DNA of 64,000 bases from Siphonodentalium dalli (Eukaryota; Mollusca; Scaphopoda; Gadilida; Siphonodentaliidae): contig CP136061.1 of the NCBI GenBank assembly GCA_032622095.1, positions 195,656,935 to 195,720,934 of the forward strand. Reading direction: 5' to 3'. A model generated the notes under the pieces. It searched no databases and was not told the DNA's origin. It saw only the letters and a list, made by a program, of their open reading frames with translations. The position numbers and the translations under genes are program-made. Position 1 is the stretch's first letter. The number at the start of each line of letters is the position of its first letter. Of this stretch, positions 23,476-36,050 are shown piece after piece.

Positions 23476-24441
23476 CGTCCGGGGCTATGCTCGATTCCTT
23501 GTGAATTCAGGAACTTTCTAACCTAGTCAATTTTGAAGAATGGCCCTTCGGACCCAATTTGACCCAAACAAATTAATAGGTACGTGTTGGTTTTCCACCT
23601 TTAAATTTACCGCTTTTGATACTGCCCTAATTTCGCAGAAAAATTCATCACCAAATTTTCAAACATACCCCCATTAAATGCCAGGTTAATTATTTCACCC
23701 ACTCTGTATCAATATTCATCTAGGTATAATATTTCCATGGTGGCTTTGATTTTTTCTTGTTTTTGCATTAATTTTATCCCAATCATAATCAACCATTCAG
23801 TTGCCAGATGTGATTTTATGCTGACTTGAGTGTGGGTGACAGCACACCAAGGGGGGGGGGTAATTTTTTTTTATAATTGGTGTACTATAACCTCAATAGA
23901 CAATGAACGTTGGTAGATTTTGGTCGAATAACATGTTTTATTCCAGAGCGATGACCATGCCCATTGGTATTCACACTTGATGTACTAGTAAAGTTATTGT
24001 TATTACTTTAGCTAAACAAATGCCTCAAATGCTGAAAATTTGAGTACAGTCCCCATTCAAAACACATGAATGACATGTGTGCAACACCAGCTGTTTCTTT
24101 TTTCTTTTCTATTTATCGTGATAATAATTAAAGCGTGCATTTAACAGAAGCTTTAACAGAAATGTTGTTGTTGTTGAACGTGTTTCCACGAAGGGATAGT
24201 GCACATTTTAAGGCGATACACGCAGATATAGCTTAATTCAGCAATATGAGTTATGGCAACTTTTCAAAAAAGTTAATATTCCAGAAATGAAGATAAATCT
24301 TTAAACTATAATGAAGAGCTGGAGCAGTTAAATAGTCCAAGCAATGTTTTCCCAGTAAATATCCTGCAATAGCAACTTTGCACTCGTCTTTCAAAACGGC
24401 AATTCCTGGTTTTCAAGCAAAATGATATATTTGAATTAATA
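23476..24441. other. Intergenic, no gene recognised
   Basis: Contains a G10 run followed by T9 near 23852-23873. No domain. Confidence 0.4.
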
Positions 24442-24592
24442 TTAAAGGTACTCAATCCGATCAGACGTTCCTAAATTACTATTTATTTGATTCGAGTCGA
24501 GGAACCCACCCATCCAAGCTCAGCGTGATCAGATATCGATTTTTGAAAGTATTGCGGATTAAGATGGATAAATCTAAAATCAAGTGGTTATT
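24442..24592 (+). mobile_element. TTAA fold-back MITE, family 1 (copy d, left half)
   Basis: It starts TTAAAGGTACTCAATCCGAT, then has GATTCGAGTCGAGGAACCCACC and AGCTCAGCGTGATCAGATATCGA. It breaks off near AATCTAAAATCAAGTGG. The right arm is missing. Confidence 0.7.
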
Positions 24593-25051
24593 ATCTTTAT
24601 CGCCTCAGGTTTGTGCTTTTAATGAGGAATTAATTACAGACAGATAAGCATGTAATACAAGTGCATAAGGATTCCTATTCATGTGTGGGAATTGTTCAGA
24701 TAATAATTAAGTTCAACAAACGATGGTCGTTTTTTTAACTTATTATCTTAACATTTCCTAAGGGAACTATACCCAAATGCTTTACTAAAGGCCTTTTGTG
24801 CCTATATATTTCACGGCAAAAACACAATATTAAGGTAACTGTGACCTCAGGAGGGCCTTGGTGGAGATGCCATTAAGCTACGCCTTGTTGCACATGGGAC
24901 GGTGAGATGAAAAACTTCCTTCCCGACACCATTCGGAAAGAACCCGGCATGGACATTTTTTTCAAAAACTTAGTGAGATCTCACTGGATATGTATACCAT
25001 TTTGTTGTAAAATTGGATGCATATATGCCTTATACCATAGTGCTAGTATAA
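24593..25051. other. Intergenic with a fragment of the TTAACC MITE
   Basis: The stretch 24670-24790 (GATAATAATTAAGTTCAACAAACGATGG, then AACTTATTATC and TTTCCTAAGGGAACT) matches the interior and right side of the MITE at 46799-47058. No gene. Confidence 0.45.
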
Positions 25052-25555
25052 TTAAAGGCACGGGAGGCCTTAGTTGTCGAAAATATTCACATTTGTTCCA
25101 ATCACCGTAAACAGAAAAACATTAAAACGCGTACAGTTTCGTTCATATATATACCATGACCATCGCGTAAACAGCATGCTATCACAAAGACCTACTATAT
25201 TTTACATGAGAAAGAGCCTGATTGTGTTACAGAAGACAGCACAGTGTTACTGGCTAATCACACATAAATGATATAAATGCTCTTTATTAGTTCCATATCA
25301 GGAATTCAGCAACAAAGAACGCTCTTTATGTTTACCATCATAATATAAACAAACACCAGGAAAGTAACTTTTTATGCTTTTGTTTACATAACAATGGTCA
25401 AGCATATGACCACAACATACTGTTTATGCGATATTTCTTATTTGTATACGGAACAAGTCTGTCTACATTTTAATATTCTTTCTGTTTGTGGCGGTTATTG
25501 ACCGGTGGAAATATTTTCACAGCATACCCACCGCCAAGGCCTCCCGTATCTTTAA
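25052..25555. mobile_element. TTAA element with AGGCACGGGAGGCC ends
   Basis: A 504-bp stretch flanked by TTAA. The left end AGGCACGGGAGGCCTTAG pairs with the right end CAAGGCCTCCCGTATCT with a couple of mismatches. Imperfect inversion continues for about 80 bp through AAAATATTCACA, AAACAGAAA and ATTAAAA blocks. No coding content. A related right end lies near 20145. The piggyBac affinity is inferred only from TTAA. Confidence 0.6.
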
Positions 25556-26280
25556 GTGCAGTAGCTCTCATATTCTGGCTGGTTTGTCCACTGCATCGAT
25601 GCATTAGAGTATGTGGTAGACAACACACCTATCAGTCAGTATTTGAAAACAAATTCATTAAGAAATAGCTGCTAAAACCTGCTAAAACTGGTTAAACTGT
25701 CATTTGGACTAAAGGGTTCCCACTGGTATGAGCAATATGCGTAGGGTTTTATGCGGTTTCGTACCAAAATTAGTGAAATTTGGTCGGGACCATGTTTCTT
25801 TTAACCGAAGCGTAAGTATTGGAGCAGATGAACGCGTTTCGTCTATTATACTCATACACGATACAAGATCCAAGAATTTATTGCAAAACACATCAAATTA
25901 ATCCAAATCCTGTCCTTGCATGGACGATATCGGCGAAAGCTGAAAACGTCAAACAAATTGAAATCGATTAATGCAGGTAACGGTGTCAGCATAATTATAA
26001 GGGCAGGAACAAAATCCCAGGTCTGTCAGGGGGTGCTCAGGAAAAAAAATCCGGACTCTAGGCGCTTTACATTTTTTCCGCCCTCTGGGTACCCACCACC
26101 CCATAATTTTATTTTTTTCCGATTCTGGGATAGGGACCCATCCCCTTCAAATTGCTTCAAAAGACTATTTTATTTAGTTGTCCTGATATTATCCGATCTA
26201 TGTTCCATATATTGATTATAGAAGCATTCTTACTTTTGATTTGCCAATAAGGCTGTAGAGTTTCAAAGCAATTCTCCAAT
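25556..26280. other. Intergenic, no gene recognised
   Basis: The 99-residue frame at 25916-26215 has no domain. No repeat that I can support. Confidence 0.4.
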
Positions 26281-26735
26281 AAATGTGGGCTGTAGGTTGT
26301 GCTGATGGATTCATATTTGAAATCCAAGATGGCTGCTGGTGGCCATGTTTGTTTTTTTTTTAATTTGAAAAAAGGGAGGCTCCCATCTTGAGGTCACCCC
26401 GAATATCCATATGAAGTTTGGTGATGATTGGATGAGAAATGTGACCTGTAAGATGTGCTAAAGGATTTAGTCATACAAAGAGTAAAATCCAAGATGGCCG
26501 CTAGCAGCCATGTTTTTTTTTTTTACAGAATTCGTGAAAAAATGGTAGGCACCCATTGAGAGGTCACACCGAGGATTCATATGACGTTTGGTTATGATCG
26601 GTTGAGGGATAAGCTTTGTATGGTGTGCTAAAGGATTTAGTGGTGCAAAGAGTAAATTCCAAGATGGCTGCCGGTGGTCATGTTTTTCATCGAAAATCAT
26701 TCCAACTTTGACATCTCCCATCTGGAGTTGATCAT
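26281..26735 (+). repeat. Three diverged monomers of the 161-bp satellite
   Basis: CCAAGATGGC blocks at about 26325, 26488 and 26658 are each followed by a GCCATGTTTTT-type block. The second and third are preceded by the block AAAGGATTTAGT with AAGAGTAAA. These are the hallmarks of the array at 28-32 kb. The spacing is 162-170 bp. They are far more diverged from each other than the monomers of the main array, so this is an older, isolated patch on the same strand. Confidence 0.75.
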
Positions 26736-27998
26736 AGAACCATGTACTGAACAACGTTGAAATCGGTTAAAGTTTGTTTTAACACCTTTATGTTTTATTT
26801 TTTTATGTTTTTTTTAATAGTCTATTTTTATTTGTAGAGTTTACATTTATTTGAAGAATCTATTATTGTGTTATGTTTTCATTTGTATCAGGTTGAATAA
26901 ATGATTTTAATAGAACTATTTAAACCTGAGCCTTTCCATGTCAACGTGCATTGATAGATCTTTGATGAAAACATTTAGCAAACTGACTTTTTTTATTATT
27001 ACCCATTGGTGTCATCCCTCCTGAAATATTTACATAACCCGTGTTTTTACAGTAAATCATGTTCGTTGATTGGTCGATTGTCGACATTGCATGATGTTAG
27101 TAGAATAATTGGGCATACTTTTCCAAACGCGAAACCATATATTGACTATAATCGATCGATAATTCGGGTCCCACTAAAAGCCGACCGCAGGGGTCCAAAC
27201 CAGATGGTTCTTGTACCATCTTGCAGAATATACATGCATATATGTACCAAAGTTCCGTTCCCGAAATCCGTAACTCGAGCGGAACCGGTGGCATTATTAA
27301 CCTCTAACTTAACCGCCAGATATACGCAAATACAAAAAAGGCACCGATCGCACCTCCCCTCAGCTGTCTGAACACATAAAGGGTAATGCTATCATGCAGC
27401 GATTACCCATCTGCATCCATGGGCGATCGGGCAAGTTGCTAGTTAAGGCGGAAGTGGATATATTAACCTCTACGTTAAGGTAGGATTCGGTTGACAATTA
27501 TATTAACACATGACTAATATAGCTCAACCCGTATACATGCAGCGTACTCATAATAGTATAGTTCATGCATTTATTACATGACCCTTATTCCATTCATTAA
27601 CTAATTATATACTAATGATATACAACGATCGTGGTATAACAGGAAATAATGCCAGGTGTACCCAAATGGATTAATGTTGAGCAAACGTGACTTTTGACTT
27701 CCGGTTTGTCGTCTGTTTACATCGCGTACACTATACGACGAGGAATGAAGAAGAATTGATGTCTGCGACGGACATCATATAGTTTGAAAAGTTATTTCAT
27801 TAAATTTACGCCATAAAATAATCAAATAGTCTTATTTACCTGGGAATATTTCTTTACCCAAGCAAACAACGCATTGCTACATGAAACGTCATCGCAGGCC
27901 TTGTAAAAGCCGCTGTTACTTTCACTTCACGTTTTTTTTATTTAAGCATATTTTATTGAGGTTTTGGGTCAAGTAATAACTCTATATATTGCAACAAC
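26736..27998. other. Intergenic, no gene recognised
   Basis: The 121-residue frame at 27006-27371 lacks any domain, signal peptide or splice context. No repeat that I can support until the satellite element begins. Confidence 0.4.
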
Positions 27999-28099
27999 AA
28001 TGAAAGTGTCAATGACACTGTAGCTCAACTTAGGTAGGGGAATAATTTAATGGTTGACAGTAAATGGAGGAATAGGAAAGGTGCTAATTGAAATGTCTA

Positions 28100-31000
28100 A
28101 CATGCGCCAAAGGATTTAGTGATGCAAAGAGTAAAATACAAGATGGCTGCTGGTGGCCATTTTTTTTGGCCAATTGACCCCAAAAGAACTCGTTCCCATC
28201 TACGTATAATTGTTAACATCCATGACAAATTTTATGAAGATCTGACCAAAGCTACGACATACAAATTTCATGATGATCAGACGAACAGTACGACCTGTAG
28301 ACCGCGCCAATGGATTGAATTTTTAAATGTTTTTTGGCCGAATGACCCCACAATGATTCGTTCCCATCTACATGTCAATGTCAACATTCATGACAAATTT
28401 AATAAATATCAGACCAAAGGTATGACCTGTAGCCCACGCCAAAGGATTTAGTCATGCAAAAAGTAAAATGCTGGTGGCAATGTTTTTTGACCGAATGACC
28501 CCAAAACGACTCGTTCCCATCTACATGTCGTTGTTATAATTAATGACAAATTTCATGACCATTTGACCAAAGCTACGACCTGTAGCCCGCACCAAAGGAT
28601 TTAGTCATGCAAAGAGTAAAATCCAAGATGGCTGCTGGCGGCCATGTTTTTTGACCAAATGACCCCATAACGACTCGATCCCATCTACATGTCATTGTTA
28701 TCATTCATGACAAATTTCATGATGATCAGACGAACAGTACGACCTGTAGCCCGCGCCAATGGATTGAATTTTGAAATCCAAGATGGCCGCCAGCAGCCAT
28801 GTTTTTTGGCCGAATGACCCGACAATGATTCGTTCCCATCTACATGTCAATGTCAACGTTCATGACAAATTTTATAAAGATTAGACCAAAGGCAACCTAT
28901 AGCCCGCGCCAAAGGATTTAGTCATGCAAAGAGTAAAATCCAAGATGGCGGCCATGTTTTTTGGCCGAACGACTCCAAAATCACTCGTTCCCATCTACAT
29001 GTCAGTGTTAACATCCATGACAAATTTCATAAACTTCCGACCAACACAACGACCTGTAGCCCGCGCCAAAGGATTTAGTCATGCAAAGAGTAAAATCCAA
29101 GATGGCTGCTGGCAGCCATGTTTTTTGGCCGAACGACCCCAAAATCACTCGTTCCCATCTACATGTCATTATTAACATCAATGACAAATTTCATGATGAT
29201 CAGACGAACAGTACGACCTGTAGCCCGCGCCAATGGATTGAATCTTGAAATCCAAGATGGCTGCCAGCGGCCATGTTTTTTGGCCGAATAACCCCAAAAT
29301 GACTCGTTCCCATCTACATGTCAATGTCAACATTCATGACAAATTTCATAAAGATCAGACCAAAGGTACGACCTGTAGCCCGCGCCAAAGGATTTAGTCA
29401 TGCAAAGAGTAAAATACAAGATGGCTGCTGGCGGCCATGTTTTTTGGCCGAGCGACACCAAAATCACTCGTTCCCATCTACATGTCATTATTAACATCAA
29501 TGACAAATTTCATGATGATCAGGCGAACAGTACGATCTGTAGCCCGCGCCAATGGATTGAATCTTGAAATCCAAGATGGCTGCCAGCGGCAATGTTTTTA
29601 GGCCGAATGACCCCAAAATGACTCGTTCCCATCTACATGTCAATGTCAACATTCATGACAAATTTCATAAAGATCAGACCAAAGGTACGACCTGTAGCCC
29701 GGGCCAAAGGATTTAGTCATGCAAAGAGTAAAATCCAAGATGGCTGCTGGCAGCCATGTTTTTCGGCCGAACAACTCCAAAATCACTCGTTCCCATCTAC
29801 ATGTCATTGTTAACATCCATGACAAATTTCATGATGTTCCGATCGAAGCTACGACCTGTAGCCCGCGCCAAAGGATTTAGTCATGCAAAGAGTAAAATCC
29901 AAGATGGCTGCTGGTGGCCATGTTTATTGGCCGAACAACCCCAAAATGACTCGTTCCCATCTACATGTCAATATTAACATCCATGACAAATTTCATGATG
30001 ATCAGACGAACAGTACGACCTGTAGCCCGCGCCAATGGATTGAATTTTGAAATCTAAGATGGCCGCCAGCGGCCATGTTTTTTGGCCGAATGACCCCACA
30101 ATGATTCGTTCCCATCTACATGTCAATGTCAACATTCATGACAAATTTCATAAAGATTAGACCAAAGGTACAACATGTAGCCCGCGCCAAAGGATTTAGT
30201 CATGCAAAGAGTAAAATCCAAGATGGCTGCTGGCGGCCATGTTTTTTGGCCGAACGACACCAAAATCACTCGTTGCCATCTACATGTCATTATTAACATC
30301 AATGACAAATTTCATGATGATCAGGCGAACAGTACGATCTGTAGCCCGCGCCAATGGATTGAATCTTGAAATCCAAGATGGCTGCCAGCGGCCATGTTTT
30401 TAGGCCGAATGACCCCAAAATGACTCGTTCCCATCTACATGTCAATGTCAACATTCATGACAAATTTCATAAAGATCAGACCAAAGGTACGACCTGTAGC
30501 CCGGGCCAAAGGATTTAGTCATGCAAAGAGTAAAATCCAAGATGGCTGCTGGCGGCCATGTTTTTCGGCCGAACGACCCCAAAATCACTCGTTCCCATCT
30601 ACATGTCATTGTTAACATCCATGACAAATTTCATGATGTTCCGATCGAAGCTACGACCTGTAGCCCGCGCCAAAGGATTTAGTCATGCAAAGAGTAAAAT
30701 CCAAGATGGCTGCTGGTGGCCATGTTTATTGGCCGAACAACCCCAAAATGACTCGTTCCCATCTACATGTCAATATTAACATCCATGACAAATTTCATGA
30801 TGATCAGACGAACAGTACGACCTGTAGCCCGCGCCAATGGATTGAATCTTGAAATCCAAGATGGCTGCCAGCGGCCATGTTTTTTGGCAGAATGACCCCA
30901 AAATGACTCGTTCCCATCTACATGTCAATGTCAACATTCATGACAAATTTCATAAAGATCAGACCAAAGGTACGACCTGTAGCCCGGGCCAAAGGATTTA

Positions 31001-31968
31001 GTCATGCAAAGAGTAAAATCAAAGATGGCTGCTGGCGGCCATGTTTTTCGGCCGAACGACCCCAAAATCACTCGTTCCCATCTACATGTCATTGTTAACA
31101 TCCATGACCAATTTCATGATGTTCCGATCGAAGCTACGACCTGTAGCCCGCGCCAAAGGATTTAGTCATGCAAAGAGTAAAATCCAAGATGGCTGCTGGT
31201 GGCCATGTTTATTGGCCGAACAACCCCAAAATGACTCGTTCCCATCTACATGTCAATATTAACATCCATGACAAATTTCATGATGATCAGACGAACAGTA
31301 CGACCTGTAGCCCGCGCCAATGGATTGAATTTTGAAATCTAAGATGGCCACCAGCGGCCATGTTTTTTGGCAGAATGACCCCACATTGATTCGTTCCCAT
31401 CTACATGTCAATGTCAACATTCATGACAAATTTCATAAAGATTAGACCAAAGGTACAACCTGTAGCCCGCGCCAAAGGATTTAGTCATGCAAAGAGTAAA
31501 ATCCAAGATGGCTGCTGGCAGCCATGTTTTTTGGCCGAACGACCCCAAAATCACTCGTTCCCATCTACATGACAGTGTTAACATCCATGACAAATTTCAT
31601 AAACTTCCGACCAAAACAACGACCTGTAGCCCGCGCCAAAGGATTTAGTCATGCAAAGAGTAAAATCCAAGATGGCTACTGGCAGCCATGTTTTTTGGCC
31701 GAACGACCCCAAAATCACTCGTTCCCATCTACATGTCATTATTAACATCAATGACAAATTTCATGATGATCAGATGAACAGTACGACCTGTAGGCCGCGC
31801 CAATGGATTGAATCTTGAAATCCAAGATGGCTGCCAGCGGCCATGTTTTTTGGCCGAATGACCCAAAAATGACTCGTTCCCATCTACATGTCAATGTCAA
31901 CATTCATGACAAATTTCATGAAGATCAGACCAAAGGTACAACCTGTAGCCCGCGCCAAAGGAAATTGT
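28100..31968 (+). repeat. 161-bp satellite array with trimeric higher-order units
   Basis: About 24 monomers of roughly 161 bp. Each contains GCCAAAGGATTTAGTCATGC, AAAGAGTAAAATCCAAGATG, GGCCATGTTTTTTGGCCGAA, CTCGTTCCCATCTACATGTC and ATGACAAATTTCAT blocks. Three monomer types alternate in the right part: one with TTCCGATCGAAGC, one with TTTATTGGCCGAACAACCCC, and one starting CCAATGGATTGAAT. This gives a 483-bp trimer, visible as identical 73-residue frames at 30558 and 31041 with a further copy at 29756. The left part (28.1-29.0 kb) is more degenerate, with one monomer internally deleted. The frames are by-products. Confidence 0.95.
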
Positions 31969-31970
31969 TG

Positions 31971-32030
31971 ACGGACACACGGACACACGGACACACGGAC
32001 ACACGGACACACGGACACACGCACACACGG
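31971..32030 (+). repeat. (GGACACAC)n microsatellite
   Basis: Seven or so 8-bp units, closing the satellite-bearing element on its right side. Similar GGACACACAGACAGACG sequence sits just left of the second element copy at 63732. Confidence 0.95.
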
Positions 32031-32086
32031 ACGACGGACGCCAAACCATGGCAATAGCTCAAACTTACAAGTAAGTTGAGCTAAAA

Positions 32087-33028
32087 ATGTATCCTGTTCG
32101 AGCATGTGTTCGAAGTGCATGTCACTATCACGGGGCAATGGCAATGGAATTCATGCGTGAATAGAATCTACACCATGGTCTCCGGTTTATAGCTAAATTT
32201 ACAAACCACGTCCACTAATGGAGTCTTTTTGTAAATTTCGCTATCAACTGCATGGGGGCGAGTTGTGATCATCTATATATTGCAACACAAAAATGTATCC
32301 TGTTCGAGCATGTGTTCGAAGTGCATGTCACTATCACGGGGCAATGGCAATGGAATTCATGCGTGAATAGAATCTACACCATGGTCTCCGGTTTATAGCT
32401 AAATTTACAAACCACGTCCACTAATGGAGTCTTTTTGTAAATTTCGCTATCAACTGCATGGGGCGAGTTGTGATCATCTATATAGGTTACACTGGTGTAA
32501 ATGTTTTCCATAGGCCTCAGTGCTAACGTTTTAGCGTATAGTGTTGGCAATATAAATGTTGGGTCCAAAATTTTCTTTAAATCTGAAAAATTGACATTTT
32601 GGGAAACTTTTTACACAAAAAAATCATGTCTGTCTAGCAGGGAATTCGCCTTTAAATCTTATGTTTTCGTAACTAGTGTCAGAACCGCATAAAAAAATAC
32701 AGTCATATTTTAGACCACACCAAAAAATTCAAACTTCACTACAAAGGGTTAATTCCTGTGCCAATTGTAATTTTACCTATGGGAAATCATAGGGAAGAGG
32801 TGTGATGATTTTTTTATGTGAAAAGCACACAAGGCTATTGACCAATCAGGGCCCAGTGTCTATTTTATTCTCTCCTATATATTCCTCCCGCATCCGCTAG
32901 ATGTCGCTCGGAACCTTATTTACACCAGTGTAACCTATATTGCAACACAAAAATGTATCCTGTTCGAGCATGTGTTCGAACTGCATGTCACTATCACGGG
33001 GCAATGGCAATGGCATTCATGCGTGTGC
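32087..33028 (+). repeat. 206-bp tandem repeat, 2.4 copies, interrupted by a MITE
   Basis: Copies begin ATGTATCCTGTTCGAGC at 32087 and 32293 (206-bp period) and a third, partial copy begins at 32953. Copies 1 and 2 differ by about one base in a G run. The junction between copies 2 and 3 is split by the MITE at 32485-32935. Unit ends read CATCTATATATTGCAACACAA. A similar CTATATATTGCAACA lies at 27983-27997, immediately left of the satellite-bearing element, so that element probably also sits in this repeat. Confidence 0.85.
32485..32935. mobile_element. MITE with GGTTACACTGGTGTAAAT ends
   Basis: A 451-bp insertion with perfect 18-bp inverted ends, GGTTACACTGGTGTAAAT and ATTTACACCAGTGTAACC. 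TATA is present on both sides, whereas the uninterrupted repeat at 32273-32281 has it once. That gives an empty site and a TATA (or TA) target duplication. No coding content. A diverged copy is at 840-1280. The superfamily is not assigned. Confidence 0.9.
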
Positions 33029-35834
33029 GACCAAAGAATAAAACCAACCGTGTGTCATAGATATGTATTATGGCTGTATAACGCATTATGTGATCCTGGT
33101 GGCTTATGGTGTATTTACCATGGACAGTTAATCGATAATGTGATAGATAGAACCCACATTTTATGTGCGAAATCTTTGCTGCCAGACAACGAAGAAATTT
33201 CCTTTGCTTAATTCTTAATCTGGACTGGGGTCTTGCGTCCAATTAACAGATTAATAGTCAAGACGCTAATAAGTTATTAATCAGATAGTGGTTGCGACGG
33301 TGGCTATTAACCAAGCTTGGCGATTATTGGGGTGTATGTGCATGACTAAATATAAGCTTGGCGGTTTCAAAATTTTAAAAGCCGCTTTAATGCCCATTTA
33401 ATTTTCGAGTCACTGATTTTTTTTTTATAGTGCCTTGATATATGGTTTTAATAACAATCTATGCAATAAACTATGATTGAAGTTCTATAATTCGTCATCA
33501 TTTGAAACGTCTGTGTCTTAGAAGATGCCCATAGAGAAATAGAAAACATCTGAAATCATAGAAAGATTCCCCCGTTATGGATCCCAGGATGCAATAGAAT
33601 TCAAACTAAACATGTATTTTCAATGGAAGGGGAATATCTCTATCTTTAAGATATAGAGTTATCCCCTCCTCCATTGAAAATAATAGACTTTGCACTAAAA
33701 AACAGATGAAACTAAAGCACAAAAACACGAAGGTAACTCAACAAAAACAATATGTTCAGTTTATTACACCGGTTAAGTTGATAAAATAATTTTTTTGAAG
33801 CTTCCTCTTTCAAATAGTATATAATATGGCATATATTTTATATATCTGATCTGGAGTTCGAAAATTAAGTGGGCCTTTAAACATTTAAACATTGTATTAT
33901 GAGAATTTTCGAAATTTAGATGACCAATCTCCGAACATCCAAGTCTGAATTCCATACCAAATTATGAAGCTGAATTTAGGCCTATTTTTCATTTCTAAAA
34001 CATGTTCCATGCATCGAGTTTTCATGTTAAAAAACATGATAAATGATTATCATTCCCCATCCTCAGATATTCTTCGATAATTTCCATAGGAATCTGTGAA
34101 ACAACAAATGCGATCAAATAGCCTGATTTGATCGATGACACACACACACACTAAAACCTTTGTCCGAAATCACGAATCACCACAACGACTTTCTAAACAT
34201 GAGATATGTCAGTGGGCTATCACCCTGCCCAGATGGCACTGTTACTATAGTGACAATTGGGGAACCTCGTTTACGATTTAACCACGCCTCCGTAAAAATT
34301 CCTAGATACTGTCGCTAACTCTTGCAAGCGCTGGCGGCTGGGCGGTTTATGAGGCTGTGAGCTACAGCGAGTGCATGGTGCTAATTGCCAGAATTGTTTG
34401 GGCATAAAATAAAAAACGATATATAAAGGAGGGAAACAATATAATGTTTTGATATGATTTAAGCCTGACTCAATTCATGTGTCAGGACACGTCTGCACAC
34501 AATAATAATTAATAATGTGCCAGACAAAAATTATGCGAAATTATTTCGTCCTGAGTGATTTCTTTTTATTGGGTGTGAGTGAAATTCACACGGTATATAT
34601 TTAGCAAGTAACAGGCCCTACCCAGCCAGACATGTCAGTTTCTTAAAAGCAATGATAACACGAATGGCGTCATATTCTCTCAGAAATCAGTGCACGCTCT
34701 AATAAGATTTTGCAACAATTTGACAACCAATCATCTGAGTAATGCGTCGGCTTTTATCTTTGATGTACCGGGTGTGGCGCCACACAAAGGAAACCAAAAC
34801 AAACTTTAAGTATATCGCGTTTGGTTTTGAGTGTAATAGTAAGCCGAATGTCATTTAAAATCGCCAGGACAAAGCACCCATTTTATTCAACCCATGATAT
34901 GAAGTTGTAAAATAAGGGGTGTCACAACCTATTTTGGGTGTGTCGGATTAACACACAGGAAACGGGGTTGCATTTGATTTGATTTTCACACGTTTGATCC
35001 GCGAAGGCATTGATAATCGACACTAGATAAATAAATAGATTTTAGTTGTTGCATAACAGAACAAAATGAGCTTTAATAACACGGAAGTGATAAACTTATT
35101 ACATGTGGGAACAAATACATATTGTTTAAACTATTAGTACTTCTAACCAACTACATCCATCCATGCATTGAATAGTAACAATATGTTTGCCCTTATTTGT
35201 ATAACTTTATTAATGATGGTGAGTAAATGTTTTAGAATCACATCAAGAAACATGAGATAACCATTTGGAATCAAGCAAATACTGCAGGTTTCAACAAAAA
35301 ATAAAAATAATTCCTGAACTGAATAAAACATGATATCAACAGTTCAACAGTCATTTTCAAAAGGCTATCAGACTCTCATTAAACAATTTTATTAGCTCAA
35401 ATATGCATTCTGTTGAAAGGGATTAGCATAAAATCACATAAAATAAAACTTTAATACACACAAAATAAGAGATAAGTTAACAGCAATGTCAAAATTCAGT
35501 TATCCCGAACCGGCAAAAAAAATCCCGAACTGGGAAAAATGGGTAGGGTCATTTCAGAACCAAATACATTTTTTTTACCGAAGCTCGATCTGAAAATCAT
35601 TTTAAATACTGCAGAGTATATGTTTCCTTATGTCTTGGAACAACGTATGACCATGCAAATCAACCGAGAATTTTTTGTGCAGCGAGAATGCGATCAGTTA
35701 TCCCGAACTGGGAAAGTGACTGTATTGAAGTTAGGTGATTTGAAATTTATGTCGTTGATGTCGCTATTCTGAAGTCATGTAAGCAAAATATATCAGTTAA
35801 AAATCCGAAATATATATTAACTATATTAACCTAC
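33029..35834. other. Intergenic or intronic, no coding exon recognised
   Basis: This is 3' of the THAP exon on its strand, so it may be its first intron. I searched the minus strand for an acceptor followed by a His-Phe codon pair and found none convincing. One hairpin is noted at 33616-33681: arms ATTTTCAATGGA / TCCATTGAAAAT with a TATCTTTAAGATA centre. Confidence 0.4.
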
Positions 35835-36050
35835 CTTTGAACAAACATATGTATTCCTTGTAATCCTGTCGATATTGAAGTTCTCGTGACTTCTGTTGCA
35901 CAGTCTGATCCAACGTAAACATCGTTCTTTGTTAGTTTTCGGCTTCGGAAATGCCCAAAATATCACCATTGGTTTACCGTTAGAATCTGGCTCCAAATTT
36001 GTTATATAACGACTGTCACTATTACAAGATGAATACGCACACGTATGCAT
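35835..36050 (-). CDS. First coding exon of a THAP-domain protein
   Basis: Starting from ATG at 36050 on the minus strand, 72 codons run to AAG followed by GTAGGT, a consensus splice donor (intron begins at 35834). The peptide opens MHTCAYSSC, giving the first two zinc ligands (C4, C9). It continues with AFPKPK, RCLRWI and TYVC, then SK. C70 followed by two residues would place the missing ligand His as the first residue of the next exon, which is exactly the C2CH pattern of THAP fingers (C-x4-C ... C-x2-H). The 60-residue spacing between C9 and C70 is on the long side. THAP domains bind DNA; family members include P-element transposase relatives and host regulators. The next exon was not found. 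LINE element A lies 240 bp upstream of the start codon. Confidence 0.75.

Larger units (their letters stand above)
27999..32083 (+). mobile_element. Satellite-bearing element with 12-bp inverted ends
   Basis: The array of 161-bp monomers lies between TAGCTCAACTTA (28020-28031) and its exact inverted copy TAAGTTGAGCTA (32072-32083). Outside the left end is the small palindrome AGTGTCAATGACACT (28005-28019). The same left-end sequence (GTGACAATGACACTGAAGCTCAACTTGG, then GGGAATAATTT) recurs at 63801-63836, again followed by satellite monomers. So the ends and the array travel together. The right side after the array is a (GGACACAC)n tract and CCATGGCAATAGCTCAAAC. No protein frame is present. The class is unknown. 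Confidence 0.65.

Noticed and set aside
27006-27371. 121-residue open frame
   Set aside because: No domain, no signal peptide, no splice context, and amino-acid composition as expected by chance.
28100-31968. CRISPR-like array
   Set aside because: Units are about 161 bp and similar throughout, with no short-repeat and unique-spacer structure, and the context is a eukaryotic genome.
28119-32057. Several open frames of 73-110 residues in the satellite
   Set aside because: They repeat with the monomer period and encode the same low-information peptides, so they come from repeat structure and not from protein-coding selection.
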